DNA of 14,376 nucleotides, from the NCBI GenBank assembly GCA_016702605.1, contig JADJDQ010000010.1, positions 1 to 14,376 on the forward strand, in the 5' to 3' direction. Below the pieces are notes generated by a model. The model saw only the letters and a list, made by a program, of their open reading frames with translations. It did not search any database and was not told the origin of the DNA. The stretch is from Candidatus Intricatilinea gracilis (lineage in GTDB: Bacteria > Pseudomonadota > Gammaproteobacteria > Burkholderiales > Burkholderiaceae_C). The position numbers and the translations under genes are program-made. Below, piece after piece: positions 7,723 to 14,376 of this stretch (positions are counted from its first letter, which is position 1; each line of letters opens with the position of its first letter).

Positions 7723-8715
7723 ATGATGAAGACCTCTCTGGCGCTGTGCGCCGCCCTGCTGACCTCCGGCGCCGCCTTCGCCCAGGGCAAGGGCCTGGAC
7801 GAGCCCATCCGCGGCGGCTACAAGAAGGCGCTGACGGGCAGGACCGTCGCCTTCCTGCCCGGCGCGATGGCGATGGACCTGGCGCAGGGCTGGCTCCGTG
7901 GTCTGAAGACCGAGCTGGAGCCGCAGGGCATCAAGGTGGTCGTGCGCGACCCCAACTTCAACACCCAGGCCGGCGCCCAGGCCTTCACCCAGCTGATCGC
8001 CGACAAGCCGGACGTCATCGTGGTGCACAACCCGGACGTCAGCACCTACGCCAAGCTGATCGCCCAGGCCGAGAAGGCCGGCATCCTGATCGTGCAGATC
8101 AACATGGCCTCGGTGACGCAGAGCAGCGCCTACGTCGGCACCGACTGGGTGGACATGGGCGAGGTGCAGGCCGAGGCCGTCGTCAAGGCCTGCCAGGGCA
8201 AGTCCGGCAAGGTGGCGATCGTTCAGGGCAGCTTCACGGCGGCCGCCAGCGCCTACACCGTCAAGGGCATCGAGAACGTCTTCGCCAAGAACCCGGGCAT
8301 CAAGATCGTCTCCAACCAGTCCGCCGACTGGCAGGCCGACAAGGCCAAGGCCATCACGCAGACGGTGCTCAAGCAGCACCCGGACCTGTGCGGGATCATC
8401 GGCTTCTGGGACGCGATGGACCAGGGCACCGCCGCGGCGGTCAAGGAAGCGGGCCTGACCGGCAAGGTCTTCGTGGCCACCTCCGGCGGCGGCGAGACCC
8501 GCGCCACCTGCGACATGGTGAAGTCCGGCGCCTACGACCTGAACGTGTCCTACAACGTGCCCAACCAGAGTGCCAACCTGGCCTCCACCATCAAGTACCT
8601 GCTGTCTGCCGGCGTGAAGCCGGGCCAGCTCAAGGGCCAGATGTACACCACGCTGACCCCGGTGACCAAGGCCAACGCCGGCACCGAAGGCACCTGCTGG
8701 ACGCTGGGCAAGTAG
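7723..8715 (+). CDS. Periplasmic sugar-binding protein of the ABC transporter
   Basis: Substrate-binding protein of the Periplasmic_binding_4 (RbsB-like) type that captures the ligand in the periplasm and delivers it to the permease pair. The 330-residue product begins with a signal peptide: MMK, a hydrophobic core to about residue 16, then AFA|QG with cleavage after Ala20. The mature part shows a two-lobed binding-fold pattern: VAFLPGAMAMDLAQGW, a KPDVIVVHNPDV strand-turn, GILIVQINMAS, YVGTDWVDMG, GKVAIVQGS, DLCGIIGFWDAMDQGTAAAVKEAG and VFVATSGGGE. Typical RbsB motifs such as NVDAIILNP are replaced by looser versions, so the ligand may not be ribose. The mature protein has four Cys (in KACQG, DLCGI, ATCDM, GTCWT), enough for two disulfides. 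No frameshifts are seen. It is followed after 15 bases by the permease-propeller fusion. Confidence 0.93.
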   Translation: MMKTSLALCAALLTSGAAFAQGKGLDEPIRGGYKKALTGRTVAFLPGAMAMDLAQGWLRGLKTELEPQGIKVVVRDPNFNTQAGAQAFTQLIADKPDVIVVHNPDVSTYAKLIAQAEKAGILIVQINMASVTQSSAYVGTDWVDMGEVQAEAVVKACQGKSGKVAIVQGSFTAAASAYTVKGIENVFAKNPGIKIVSNQSADWQADKAKAITQTVLKQHPDLCGIIGFWDAMDQGTAAAVKEAGLTGKVFVATSGGGETRATCDMVKSGAYDLNVSYNVPNQSANLASTIKYLLSAGVKPGQLKGQMYTTLTPVTKANAGTEGTCWTLGK

Positions 8716-8720
8716 GGGGG
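8714..8720 (+). promoter_or_regulatory. Shine-Dalgarno supporting the GTG start at 8731
   Basis: AGGGGGG overlaps the stop codon of the binding-protein gene and lies 10 bases before GTG 8731. No ATG gives a complete first membrane region, so GTG is the likely start. Confidence 0.6.
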
Positions 8721-8730
8721 ACAGCCGGGG

Positions 8731-10929
8731 GTGGGCGAACAGGCGAAGCGGACGCCAGGCGACACCCTGACCCGGTTGCGCTACCGCTGGTGGCCCGACC
8801 ACCTGATCGGCGAGGTCCTCGCCAAGCCGTGGATGGAAACCGCCATCCCGGTGGGGGTGCTGGTTGCGGTGGCGTTCACGCTGTCCGGGCTGATCCCCGG
8901 TTTCCTGTCCGAGGCGCAACTCGCCAGCACCGCGCGGCAGGCCGGCGAGCTGGGCTTCCTGGTGCTGGGGCTGGCGCTGGTGATGATCGGCGGCGGGGTG
9001 GACCTGTCCATCGGTTCCATCTTCGCGCTCACCAACTTCGTCGCGCTGCTGTGCCTGCACGAGCTGCAGTGGCCGGTGGCGCCGGCCATCGCCGCCACCG
9101 TGCTCACCGGCGTGGCGCTGGGTGCGGTCAACGGCCTGCTGATCGGCTACCTGCGGCTGCGCGCCTTCCTGACCACGCTGATCACGCTGATCGTCTTCCG
9201 CGCCGTCTACGAGCTGGTCAACGCCGACCACGCCACCGCGATCGCCGGCCACCTGCCGGACTCGCCGGCCTGGGACTTCCTCGGCAGCGGCCTGTTCCTC
9301 CGCGTGCCGGCGGTGGTCTGGGTGTTCACCGGGGCGGCGCTGGCTGGCCACGTCTTCCTCACCCGGCTGCGCCAGGGCTGGCACGTGATGGCCATCGGCG
9401 GCTCGCGCCGCGCGGCGCACAACGCCGGCATCGCGGTGCGCCGCACCGTGGCCTGGACCTACGTCGCCTCCGGCGGACTGACCGCGCTGGGCTCGCTGTT
9501 CTTCGCCTCCCGGCTGGCGTCGGTGGGCGGCGACATCGGCCAGGGCCTGGAGGTCACGGTGCTGACCGCCGCGGTGCTGGGCGGCATCGGCCTGGGGGGC
9601 GGGCGCGGCTCGGTCACCCAGGCGGTGGTCGGCCTGCTGATCGTGCTGCTGATCACCAACGGGCTGACCACGCTGTCGCCTTCGGGCGGCGTCAACCGCA
9701 TGGTGCTGGCGATGATCCTGATCGGCGCGGCAGTCATCGACATCCGCTGGGTCAAGAACCGCCACCGCATCGTCAGCCGCGTCTATGTCAGCCCGGACTT
9801 CCTGGAGCTGCCTCCCGCGCCCTCCTGTGCGCCTTCTTCGGCAACAGAACCTGGCACGGTCTGGGCCATGAACGACAAGCTGCGCAGCGTCGAGGTGATC
9901 GGCCTGGGCCAGGTCGAGGGGCCGGAGGACGTGATCCTCGACGAGGACGACCACCTCTACAGCGGCTCGCGCCACGGCGACATCCTGCGCTTCCTGGCGC
10001 CCGACTACCAGCGTCGAGAGATCTTCGCCCACATCGGCGGCCAGCCGCTGGGCATGGCCTTCGACCGCCAGGGCAACCTCAACGTCTGCGTCGGCGGCAT
10101 GGGCCTGTACCAGGTGACGCCGCAGCGCGAGGTGCGCAAGCTCACCGACGAAACGAACCGCTCCTGGCACTCGGTCAACGACGACAGCCGCCTGCGCCTG
10201 GCCGACGACCTGGACATCGCCGCGGACGGGCGCATCTTCTTCTCCGAGGCCACGCGCCGCTACGAGATGAGCGAGTACGCGGTGGACGCGCTGGAGTCGC
10301 GCAAGAGCGGACGCATCATCTGCTACGACCCGCGCGACGGCAGCACCCGCACCGTCATCGACCACCTGCTCTTCCCCAACGGCATCAGCATGCTGCCCGA
10401 TGGCGAGAGCTTCCTCTCTGCGCAGACCTCGGCCGCCAGCGTGTCGCGCTGTGGGTTCGAGGGGCCGAAGAAGGGCCGGATCCAGCCCGTCCTGACCGGC
10501 CTGCCCGGTTACCCGGACAACATCAACCTGGCCAGCGACGGCCACTTCTGGCTCGCGCTGGTGGGCATGCGCGGCCCGGCGCTGGACCTGGCGATGCGCA
10601 TGCCGGCCTTCCGGCGCCGCATGACGCAACGCCTGCCCTTCGACGAGTGGGTGTTCCCCAACATCAACAACGGCTGCGTGCTGAAGTTCAACCTGCAGGG
10701 TGAGGTGCTGGAAACGCTCTGGGACCCCAGCGGCGTCAACCACCCGCTGATCACCTCGATGCGCGAGCACAAGGGCTGGCTCTACCTCGGCGGCCTGTCC
10801 AGCAACCGCATCGGCCGCTACCGCCTGCCGGTCGATGGTTCCCGGCCGGACCTCGCCAACTTCGTTCATTACGCCCACCGCTGGGGTGCCGGCTTCTCCC
10901 GCGGGGCGGCAGCGAACCCGGTCGCATGA
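8731..10929 (+). CDS. ABC sugar permease fused to a strictosidine-synthase/SMP-30-like beta-propeller
   Basis: One uninterrupted 732-codon frame. Residues 1 to about 350 are a CUT2 permease (GGGVDLSIGSIFALTN, the loop GGIGLGGGRGSV, about ten hydrophobic segments). A proline/serine-rich linker follows (about 350-380). Residues about 380-725 form a Str_synth/SMP-30-like propeller: GQVEGPEDVILDEDD, LFPNGISMLPDGESF, LPGYPDNINLASDGHFWLAL, FPNINNGCVLKFN, GVNHPLITSMREH, LYLGGLSSNRIGRYRLP. Glu399, Asn550 and Asp596 occupy positions that look like the SMP-30 metal ligands. These permeases normally have a cytoplasmic C-terminus, so the propeller should face the cytoplasm below the pore. Lactonase or another ester/lactone activity is plausible but inferred. 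An internal ATG at 9868 (M380, MNDKLR) could start a separate propeller, but no ribosome-binding site precedes it. The stop overlaps the next start (ATGA, 10926-10929). Confidence 0.88.
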   Translation: MGEQAKRTPGDTLTRLRYRWWPDHLIGEVLAKPWMETAIPVGVLVAVAFTLSGLIPGFLSEAQLASTARQAGELGFLVLGLALVMIGGGVDLSIGSIFALTNFVALLCLHELQWPVAPAIAATVLTGVALGAVNGLLIGYLRLRAFLTTLITLIVFRAVYELVNADHATAIAGHLPDSPAWDFLGSGLFLRVPAVVWVFTGAALAGHVFLTRLRQGWHVMAIGGSRRAAHNAGIAVRRTVAWTYVASGGLTALGSLFFASRLASVGGDIGQGLEVTVLTAAVLGGIGLGGGRGSVTQAVVGLLIVLLITNGLTTLSPSGGVNRMVLAMILIGAAVIDIRWVKNRHRIVSRVYVSPDFLELPPAPSCAPSSATEPGTVWAMNDKLRSVEVIGLGQVEGPEDVILDEDDHLYSGSRHGDILRFLAPDYQRREIFAHIGGQPLGMAFDRQGNLNVCVGGMGLYQVTPQREVRKLTDETNRSWHSVNDDSRLRLADDLDIAADGRIFFSEATRRYEMSEYAVDALESRKSGRIICYDPRDGSTRTVIDHLLFPNGISMLPDGESFLSAQTSAASVSRCGFEGPKKGRIQPVLTGLPGYPDNINLASDGHFWLALVGMRGPALDLAMRMPAFRRRMTQRLPFDEWVFPNINNGCVLKFNLQGEVLETLWDPSGVNHPLITSMREHKGWLYLGGLSSNRIGRYRLPVDGSRPDLANFVHYAHRWGAGFSRGAAANPVA

Positions 10930-12086
10930 TGGAACTCTTCACCCCCCTGACTCGCCCCCTGGCCGCCTGGCGTGACCGCCTGCTCGGCCGCGGCGACGCC
11001 GCCTGCACCGTGCCCATCCTGGACGGCGTGCTGCAGCCCAACCAGCGGCTGGAGACGGCCACCGTGGCCTGGGCGGCACCGGCCGGCTCGCTGGAGCTGC
11101 GCGACCTGGTCAGTGACGGGCCAGGAGGTCGGCAGCTCTGGCTGGCCGACGGCCCGCGCCTGCTGATGCTCACCCCCCTGCCCGGCGGCAGCCTCATGGC
11201 CGACGAGCAGCTCGTCGCCACCGGCCCGATCACCGCACTGTGCGCCCTGCCGGAGCGCCTGGGCGGCGGCGTGGCCTTCGCCGTGGCCGGCCGCGAGGTG
11301 CAGGTCCTCGGCGGACGCCACCACGGCCGGCGCTGGACCGGCCTGGCCGGGCGGGACTTCGTCGGCGTCAACGGCCTGGCCGCGGGCGGCGACGCGCTGA
11401 TCGCCACCGACGCCAGCGCGACGCACGGGCCCGACGACTGGCAGCGTGACCTGATGACGCTGGGCGCGAGCGGCCGCGTCGGCCGACTCGGCTTGAGTGA
11501 CGACGGCGACCACGTGCTGGCCGACGGCCTGCAGCACCCCTTCGGCGCGGTGGCGCACGGCAGCGCGCTGTGGGTCAGCGAAAGCTGGCGCCACCGCGTG
11601 GTGGCACTGGGTGCCGGCGACCGGCCCAGCCCGGTGCTGGACCAGCTGCCCGGCTACCCCTCGCGGCTGGCGCCGGCGGCCGGCGGCGGCTTCTGGCTCA
11701 CCGTCTTTGCCGGGCGCACGCAGCTGGTGGAGTTTGTGCTGCGCGAGCCCGAGTTCCGCCAGCGCATGATCACCTCGATGCCGCCGGAGCTCTGGATCGC
11801 CCCGCAGCTGCGGCCCTCGCGCAGCTTCCTGGAGCCGCTGCAGGGCGGCGCCATCAAGCAGATGGGCGTGCTCAAGCCCTGGGCGCCGCCGCGCTCCTAC
11901 GGCCTGGTGATCCGCCTCGGTGCCGCCGGCCGGCCGCTGGCCTCGCTGCACAGCCGCGTGGACGGCCAGCACCACGGCGTGGTCGCCGCGGCCGAATGCG
12001 CCGGCGCCCTGTATGTGCTCAGCCGCGGCGCCGGTCGCGTGCTGCGGCTCGATCTGTCGGATCTGTCTTCGGAGACCGGTGCATGA
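10926..12086 (+). CDS. Second strictosidine-synthase-like beta-propeller protein, divergent
   Basis: The 386-residue product has no signal peptide or membrane segment, so it is predicted to be cytoplasmic. It parallels the propeller of the preceding fusion block by block: LPGYPSRLAPAAGGGFWLTV matches LPGYPDNINLASDGHFWLAL, REPEFRQRMITSMPPELWIAP matches MPAFRRRMTQRLPFDEWVFP, and a C-terminal LYVLSRGAGRVLRLDL strand resembles the last blade. The residues corresponding to Asn550 and Asp596 of the fusion are Phe206 and Ser246, so the metal site appears lost. This suggests a binding, scaffolding or regulatory role rather than catalysis, though a different chemistry is possible. Translation is coupled at both ends: its ATG 10926 overlaps the upstream stop, and its TGA (12084-12086) overlaps the ATPase ATG. 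A second ATG at 10929 is an equally possible start. I know no gene name for it. Confidence 0.8.
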   Translation: MMELFTPLTRPLAAWRDRLLGRGDAACTVPILDGVLQPNQRLETATVAWAAPAGSLELRDLVSDGPGGRQLWLADGPRLLMLTPLPGGSLMADEQLVATGPITALCALPERLGGGVAFAVAGREVQVLGGRHHGRRWTGLAGRDFVGVNGLAAGGDALIATDASATHGPDDWQRDLMTLGASGRVGRLGLSDDGDHVLADGLQHPFGAVAHGSALWVSESWRHRVVALGAGDRPSPVLDQLPGYPSRLAPAAGGGFWLTVFAGRTQLVEFVLREPEFRQRMITSMPPELWIAPQLRPSRSFLEPLQGGAIKQMGVLKPWAPPRSYGLVIRLGAAGRPLASLHSRVDGQHHGVVAAAECAGALYVLSRGAGRVLRLDLSDLSSETGA

Positions 12087-13708
12087 ACGCCCCAGGCGAG
12101 GCCCTCACCCCCCGCCCCTCTCCCAAGATGGGCGAGGGGAGCCAGTCACCCTCCGCCCGGAGCCCCTCCCCCCTCGTGGGGGAGGGGTTGGGGAGAGGGG
12201 GCTCCCGCTCCATCGGCGACGCGTTGATCCGCCTCGAAGGCGCCACCGTGCGCTACGGCGGCACCCCGGCGGTGGACGGCGTGAATTTCGACCTGCGCGC
12301 TGGCGAGGTGCACGCCCTGCTGGGCGAGAACGGCGCCGGCAAGTCCACGCTCACCAAGTCGATGGCCGGCGTGGTGCGCCTGAACGAGGGCCGCATCCTG
12401 CTCGACGGCCAGCCGGTGGCGCCCGCCTCCCCGCGCGAGGCGCTGGCACTCGGCGTGGCGATGGTGTTCCAGGAGACCAGCCTGGTGCCCACGATGACCG
12501 TGGCGCAGAACCTCTTTCTCGGCCAGGAGTCGGCCTACAACCGGCCGCGCGGCGTCAACATCGCGGCGCAGCAGTTCCTGCAGTCGCTGAACTTCGACGT
12601 CGATCCCGGCACCGTGGTCGCCATGCTCGGCGCCGCCAAGCGCCAGATGGTCGAGATCGCCCGCGCCGTGCTGCACAAAGCGCGCGTGCTGATCTTCGAC
12701 GAGCCCACGGCGACGCTCACGCCCGAGGAAAAGCAGCACTTCTTCGCGCTGGTGGCCCAGCTCAAGGCCCGCGGCGTGGCGGTGATCTTCATCTCCCACG
12801 CGCTGGAGGAGGCGCTGGCGATTGCCGACCGCATCACCGTGCTGCGCGACGCCAGGCACGTGCTCACCGCCCCGGCGGCCGAGCTGGACCGCGCCGCCAT
12901 CGTGAAGGCCATGGTCGGGCGCGACCTGAGCCAGACCTTCCACGGCCAGCGCAAGGCCCGCGTGCGGGCGCCCGGGCGGCGCGTGCTCTCGGTGCAGAAC
13001 CTGCGCATGGCCGGGGTGGTGAAGAACACCTCGTTCTCCGTCTTCGCCGGCCAGGTCACCGGCGTGTTCGGGCTGGTGGGCGCCGGGCGCACCGAGACCT
13101 TCAAGGTCGTGGCCGGGCTGCTCCAGCGCGACTTCATGCACGGCGGCCAGGTCCTGCTGGGCGACCGCCCGGTGCGCTACCGCGTGCCCGCGCAGGCGGT
13201 GGCCGACGGTATCGCCTACATCACCGAGGACCGCAAGCTCGAAGGCTTCTTCGAGACCATGTCCATCGCCCGCAACATCCACCTCGGCCTGCTCGCCAAG
13301 CTGCGCGCACGCCGCCCGTTGGTGCACCGCAGCGAGCAGCGCCGCCTGGGCGAGCACTGGGTGCAGCAGCTGGGCATCCGCGCGGTGTCGGCCAACGCGA
13401 AGGTGATCGAGCTGTCCGGCGGCAACCAGCAGAAGGTGGTGATCGCCAAGTCGCTGGTGCAGTCGCCCGAGCTGATCATCTTCGACGAACCCACCCGCGG
13501 CGTGGACGTTGGCGCCATCGCCGAAATCCACCAGCTCATCAACCGCCTGGCCGACGAGGGCAAGGCCGTGGTGGTGATCTCCTCCTACCTGCCCGAGGTG
13601 CTGGCCCTGTCCGACCGCGTGCTGGTGGCCCGCCAGGGCAAGGTGGTGGAAGAGTTCTCCGCGCTGGACGCCAGCGAAGAAAGGATCATGTACGCGGCGA
13701 TCCACTGA
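12083..13708 (+). CDS. Sugar ABC transporter ATP-binding protein with two nucleotide-binding domains
   Basis: Cytoplasmic ATPase of the RbsA/MglA/YtfR type, 541 residues, that powers the two permeases. NBD1 has Walker A GENGAGKST (81-89), Q-loop VFQETSLVP, Walker B VLIFDEPTATLT and H-loop FISHALEEA. Its signature region, LGAAKRQMVEIARA, departs from the usual LS(V/I)xQQQ form. NBD2 has the degenerate Walker A normal for this family (GLVGAGRTETF), a good signature (ELSGGNQQKVVIAKSL), Walker B LIIFDEPTRGVDVGA and SSYLPE in place of the H-loop, also normal. The ATG at 12083 overlaps the previous stop. Residues about 8-40 are encoded by a palindromic repeat and give a Pro/Ser/Gly-rich leader not expected in this family. 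The domain proper begins near Leu48, where an in-frame TTG (12224) could be an alternative start. The frame is clean throughout. Confidence 0.92.
   Translation: MNAPGEALTPRPSPKMGEGSQSPSARSPSPLVGEGLGRGGSRSIGDALIRLEGATVRYGGTPAVDGVNFDLRAGEVHALLGENGAGKSTLTKSMAGVVRLNEGRILLDGQPVAPASPREALALGVAMVFQETSLVPTMTVAQNLFLGQESAYNRPRGVNIAAQQFLQSLNFDVDPGTVVAMLGAAKRQMVEIARAVLHKARVLIFDEPTATLTPEEKQHFFALVAQLKARGVAVIFISHALEEALAIADRITVLRDARHVLTAPAAELDRAAIVKAMVGRDLSQTFHGQRKARVRAPGRRVLSVQNLRMAGVVKNTSFSVFAGQVTGVFGLVGAGRTETFKVVAGLLQRDFMHGGQVLLGDRPVRYRVPAQAVADGIAYITEDRKLEGFFETMSIARNIHLGLLAKLRARRPLVHRSEQRRLGEHWVQQLGIRAVSANAKVIELSGGNQQKVVIAKSLVQSPELIIFDEPTRGVDVGAIAEIHQLINRLADEGKAVVVISSYLPEVLALSDRVLVARQGKVVEEFSALDASEERIMYAAIH
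12104..12201. repeat. Palindromic repeat element inside the 5' end of the ATPase gene
   Basis: The outer arms CCCCTCTCCC (12115-12124) and GGGAGAGGGG (12191-12200) are perfect 10-bp inverted repeats. Inside them CCCCTCCCCC (12163-12172) and GGGGGAGGGG (12178-12187) form a second perfect 10-bp stem with a CTCGT loop. Elements that translate to TPRPSPKMGEG and PSPLVGEGLGRGG-like peptides are familiar to me as dispersed repeats in high-GC Proteobacteria. Here the element is in frame and free of stops, so it becomes part of the protein. The strong hairpin lies just after the ATG and may lower translation of the ATPase. Confidence 0.75.
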
Positions 13709-13769
13709 CGACACAGAGGATCAGTCGCGCCGCGTGCAGAGGAACCACTGACGGGGGTCGGTGGACCAG

Positions 13770-13818
13770 GGAGGCGGCGGGAGGCGGTGCGGAAGACGTG
13801 GGGTCATCGGCCGCCTCC
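13770..13818. repeat. Inverted repeat downstream of the transport operon
   Basis: GGAGGCGG occurs at 13770-13777 and 13780-13787, and its complement CCGCCTCC at 13811-13818. Either copy can pair with the right arm. This is the only structured element in the 168-bp gap between the operon and the toxin gene. No T-run follows it, so terminator function is a guess. Confidence 0.3.
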
Positions 13819-13876
13819 TGCGCCGATGTCGATTCGGCCCCATCGTTCCATCACCCCGCGCCTTCAGAGCCGCAGG

Positions 13877-14197
13877 TCAGTGCGGATTCACATTCAGATA
13901 GTCGCCCGGAGTCAGGATCTGAAGCCCGTGGCTCGGCCCGAAGTGGTCGGCGAGCACCAGCAGATCTTTGTCGCCTGTCACCAGCGTCTGCGCTTCACCG
14001 TTGAGCGCCGTGCGGCAGCCTGTCGTCTTGGGGTCGCGGCAGACCTGGATGCGGTGCGTGATGGGGATGATGCGCACCACACCCGCCCCTTCGGCCAGGG
14101 CCTTGTCCACCGCACGCCCGGCCGTCCCCTGGGGCAGCAGCAGGCGGCTGACCAGGGTGTTGGTGTCCAGCACCAGACGGCGCTCAGCCACTCGCAT
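13877..14197 (-). CDS. PIN-domain toxin, internally shortened (VapC-like, PIN_3 type)
   Basis: Toxin-type PIN ribonuclease of 106 residues, shorter than the roughly 135-145 usual for this family. The N-terminus LVLDTNTLVSRLLLPQGTAGRAVDKAL carries the first catalytic Asp. The C-terminal half has IPITHRIQVCRDPK and GEAQTLVTGDKDLLVLA with the last acidic residue. About 35-40 residues normally lie between AEG and the ITHR block, including the conserved acidic Glu of the (S/D)xxTxxEL helix, and these are missing. The DPKDDKFL-like block has become DPKTTGCR. The protein is therefore probably inactive, or these are local sequence errors. The ATG at 14197 lies 20 bases beyond the stop of an upstream antitoxin gene, the usual antitoxin-then-toxin order. 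The assignment is from motifs only. Confidence 0.72.
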   Translation of the reverse strand: MRVAERRLVLDTNTLVSRLLLPQGTAGRAVDKALAEGAGVVRIIPITHRIQVCRDPKTTGCRTALNGEAQTLVTGDKDLLVLADHFGPSHGLQILTPGDYLNVNPH

Positions 14198-14217
14198 GGT
14201 CAGGATGCCAACCGCCG

Positions 14218-14376
14218 TCAGTCCGCGCCGGCTTCGAGCAGGCGACTCAGCGTGTCCTCATCCATGCCGGCCTGAGCCGCTTGGGCACCCACGCGATCGC
14301 AGAACCGCTGGAACTCGCTCACGTTCAGACGCGTCAGCCGCTCGTACTCGGCCATGGACAGCACCACGGCCACGTC
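14218..14376 (-). CDS. Phd/YefM-type antitoxin, 5' end cut by the window
   Basis: Reading the minus strand from 14376 gives DVAVVLSMAEYERLTRLN, then a helical tail ending SRLLEAGAD and TGA (14220-14218), 52 codons in this window. The P/DVAVVLSxxEYERL block is the end of the Phd/YefM DNA-binding domain. The tail would bind and inhibit the toxin. Its stop is 20 bases before the PIN toxin start, so the two form one toxin-antitoxin operon, which such antitoxins usually autorepress. The start lies beyond the window edge. Confidence 0.7.
   Translation of the reverse strand, partial: DVAVVLSMAEYERLTRLNVSEFQRFCDRVGAQAAQAGMDEDTLSRLLEAGAD

Noticed and set aside
7746..10703. Long plus-strand frame overlapping the binding protein and fusion gene
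   Set aside because: An Arg/Gly/Ala/Pro-rich shadow frame that crosses the boundary of two well-supported genes and has no motifs.
7618..10878. Very long open frame on the minus strand opposite the transport genes (about 1086 codons)
   Set aside because: It is antisense to genes with clear motifs. Its composition is His/Gln/Ala/Gly/Arg-rich, as expected from reading a high-GC gene backwards, and no domain is recognisable.
9868..10929. Propeller as an independent gene starting at ATG 9868
   Set aside because: The frame from the permease is continuous, with no stop and no Shine-Dalgarno before 9868, so a fusion is the simplest reading. It is kept as the main alternative in the fusion finding.
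12146..13714. Long minus-strand frame opposite the ATPase gene
   Set aside because: A shadow of the ATPase with typical antisense His/Leu/Gly/Val-rich composition. The plus-strand product has all ABC motifs.

Overview
The window looks like a high-GC betaproteobacterium of the order Burkholderiales. The gene order pyrG-kdsA-eno-ftsB, the PyrG and FtsB protein sequences, and the repeat types all point that way, with the Leptothrix/Rubrivivax/Sphaerotilus type of lineage as my guess. Everything here is read by eye. Family assignments rest on remembered motifs, not on searches.

Layout. (1) 1-4073, plus strand: housekeeping block of pyrG (5' end cut by the window), kdsA, eno and ftsB. As sequenced, pyrG and kdsA carry many single- and double-base indels and a nonsense codon each, and eno carries three indels. 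These genes are normally essential, so sequencing or assembly error is the leading explanation. The core of eno is lower in GC and reads like a planctomycete-type enolase rather than a betaproteobacterial one. (2) 4129-6346, minus strand: a PAS-PAS-GGDEF-EAL cyclic-di-GMP protein, also frameshifted several times, preceded by a GC-rich 9-bp tandem repeat. (3) 6347-6619: divergent intergenic region with a candidate promoter overlapped by an 8-bp-arm inverted repeat. (4) 6620-13708, plus strand: a five-gene CUT2-type (ribose/galactofuranose-like) sugar ABC transport operon. It contains permease 1 (one 2-nt frameshift), a REP-like hairpin element, a periplasmic binding protein, a permease fused to a strictosidine-synthase/SMP-30-like beta-propeller, a second degenerate propeller protein, and a double-domain ATPase. 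Three junctions are tight or overlapping (14 nt, ATGA, ATGA). (5) 13877-14376, minus strand: a Phd-type antitoxin (cut by the window end) and a shortened PIN-domain toxin.

How it may work together. The binding protein would deliver a sugar or sugar-like compound to a heterodimer of the two permeases, driven by the ATPase. The propeller fused to permease 2 should sit on the cytoplasmic side and keeps residues that look like an SMP-30-type metal triad, so it could act on the substrate as it enters, for example by lactone hydrolysis. The second propeller has lost two of those positions and may be a binding or regulatory partner. The substrate cannot be named from sequence. The permease-propeller fusion, its degenerate tandem partner, and a palindromic repeat lodged in frame at the start of the ATPase gene are the most unusual parts of the window.
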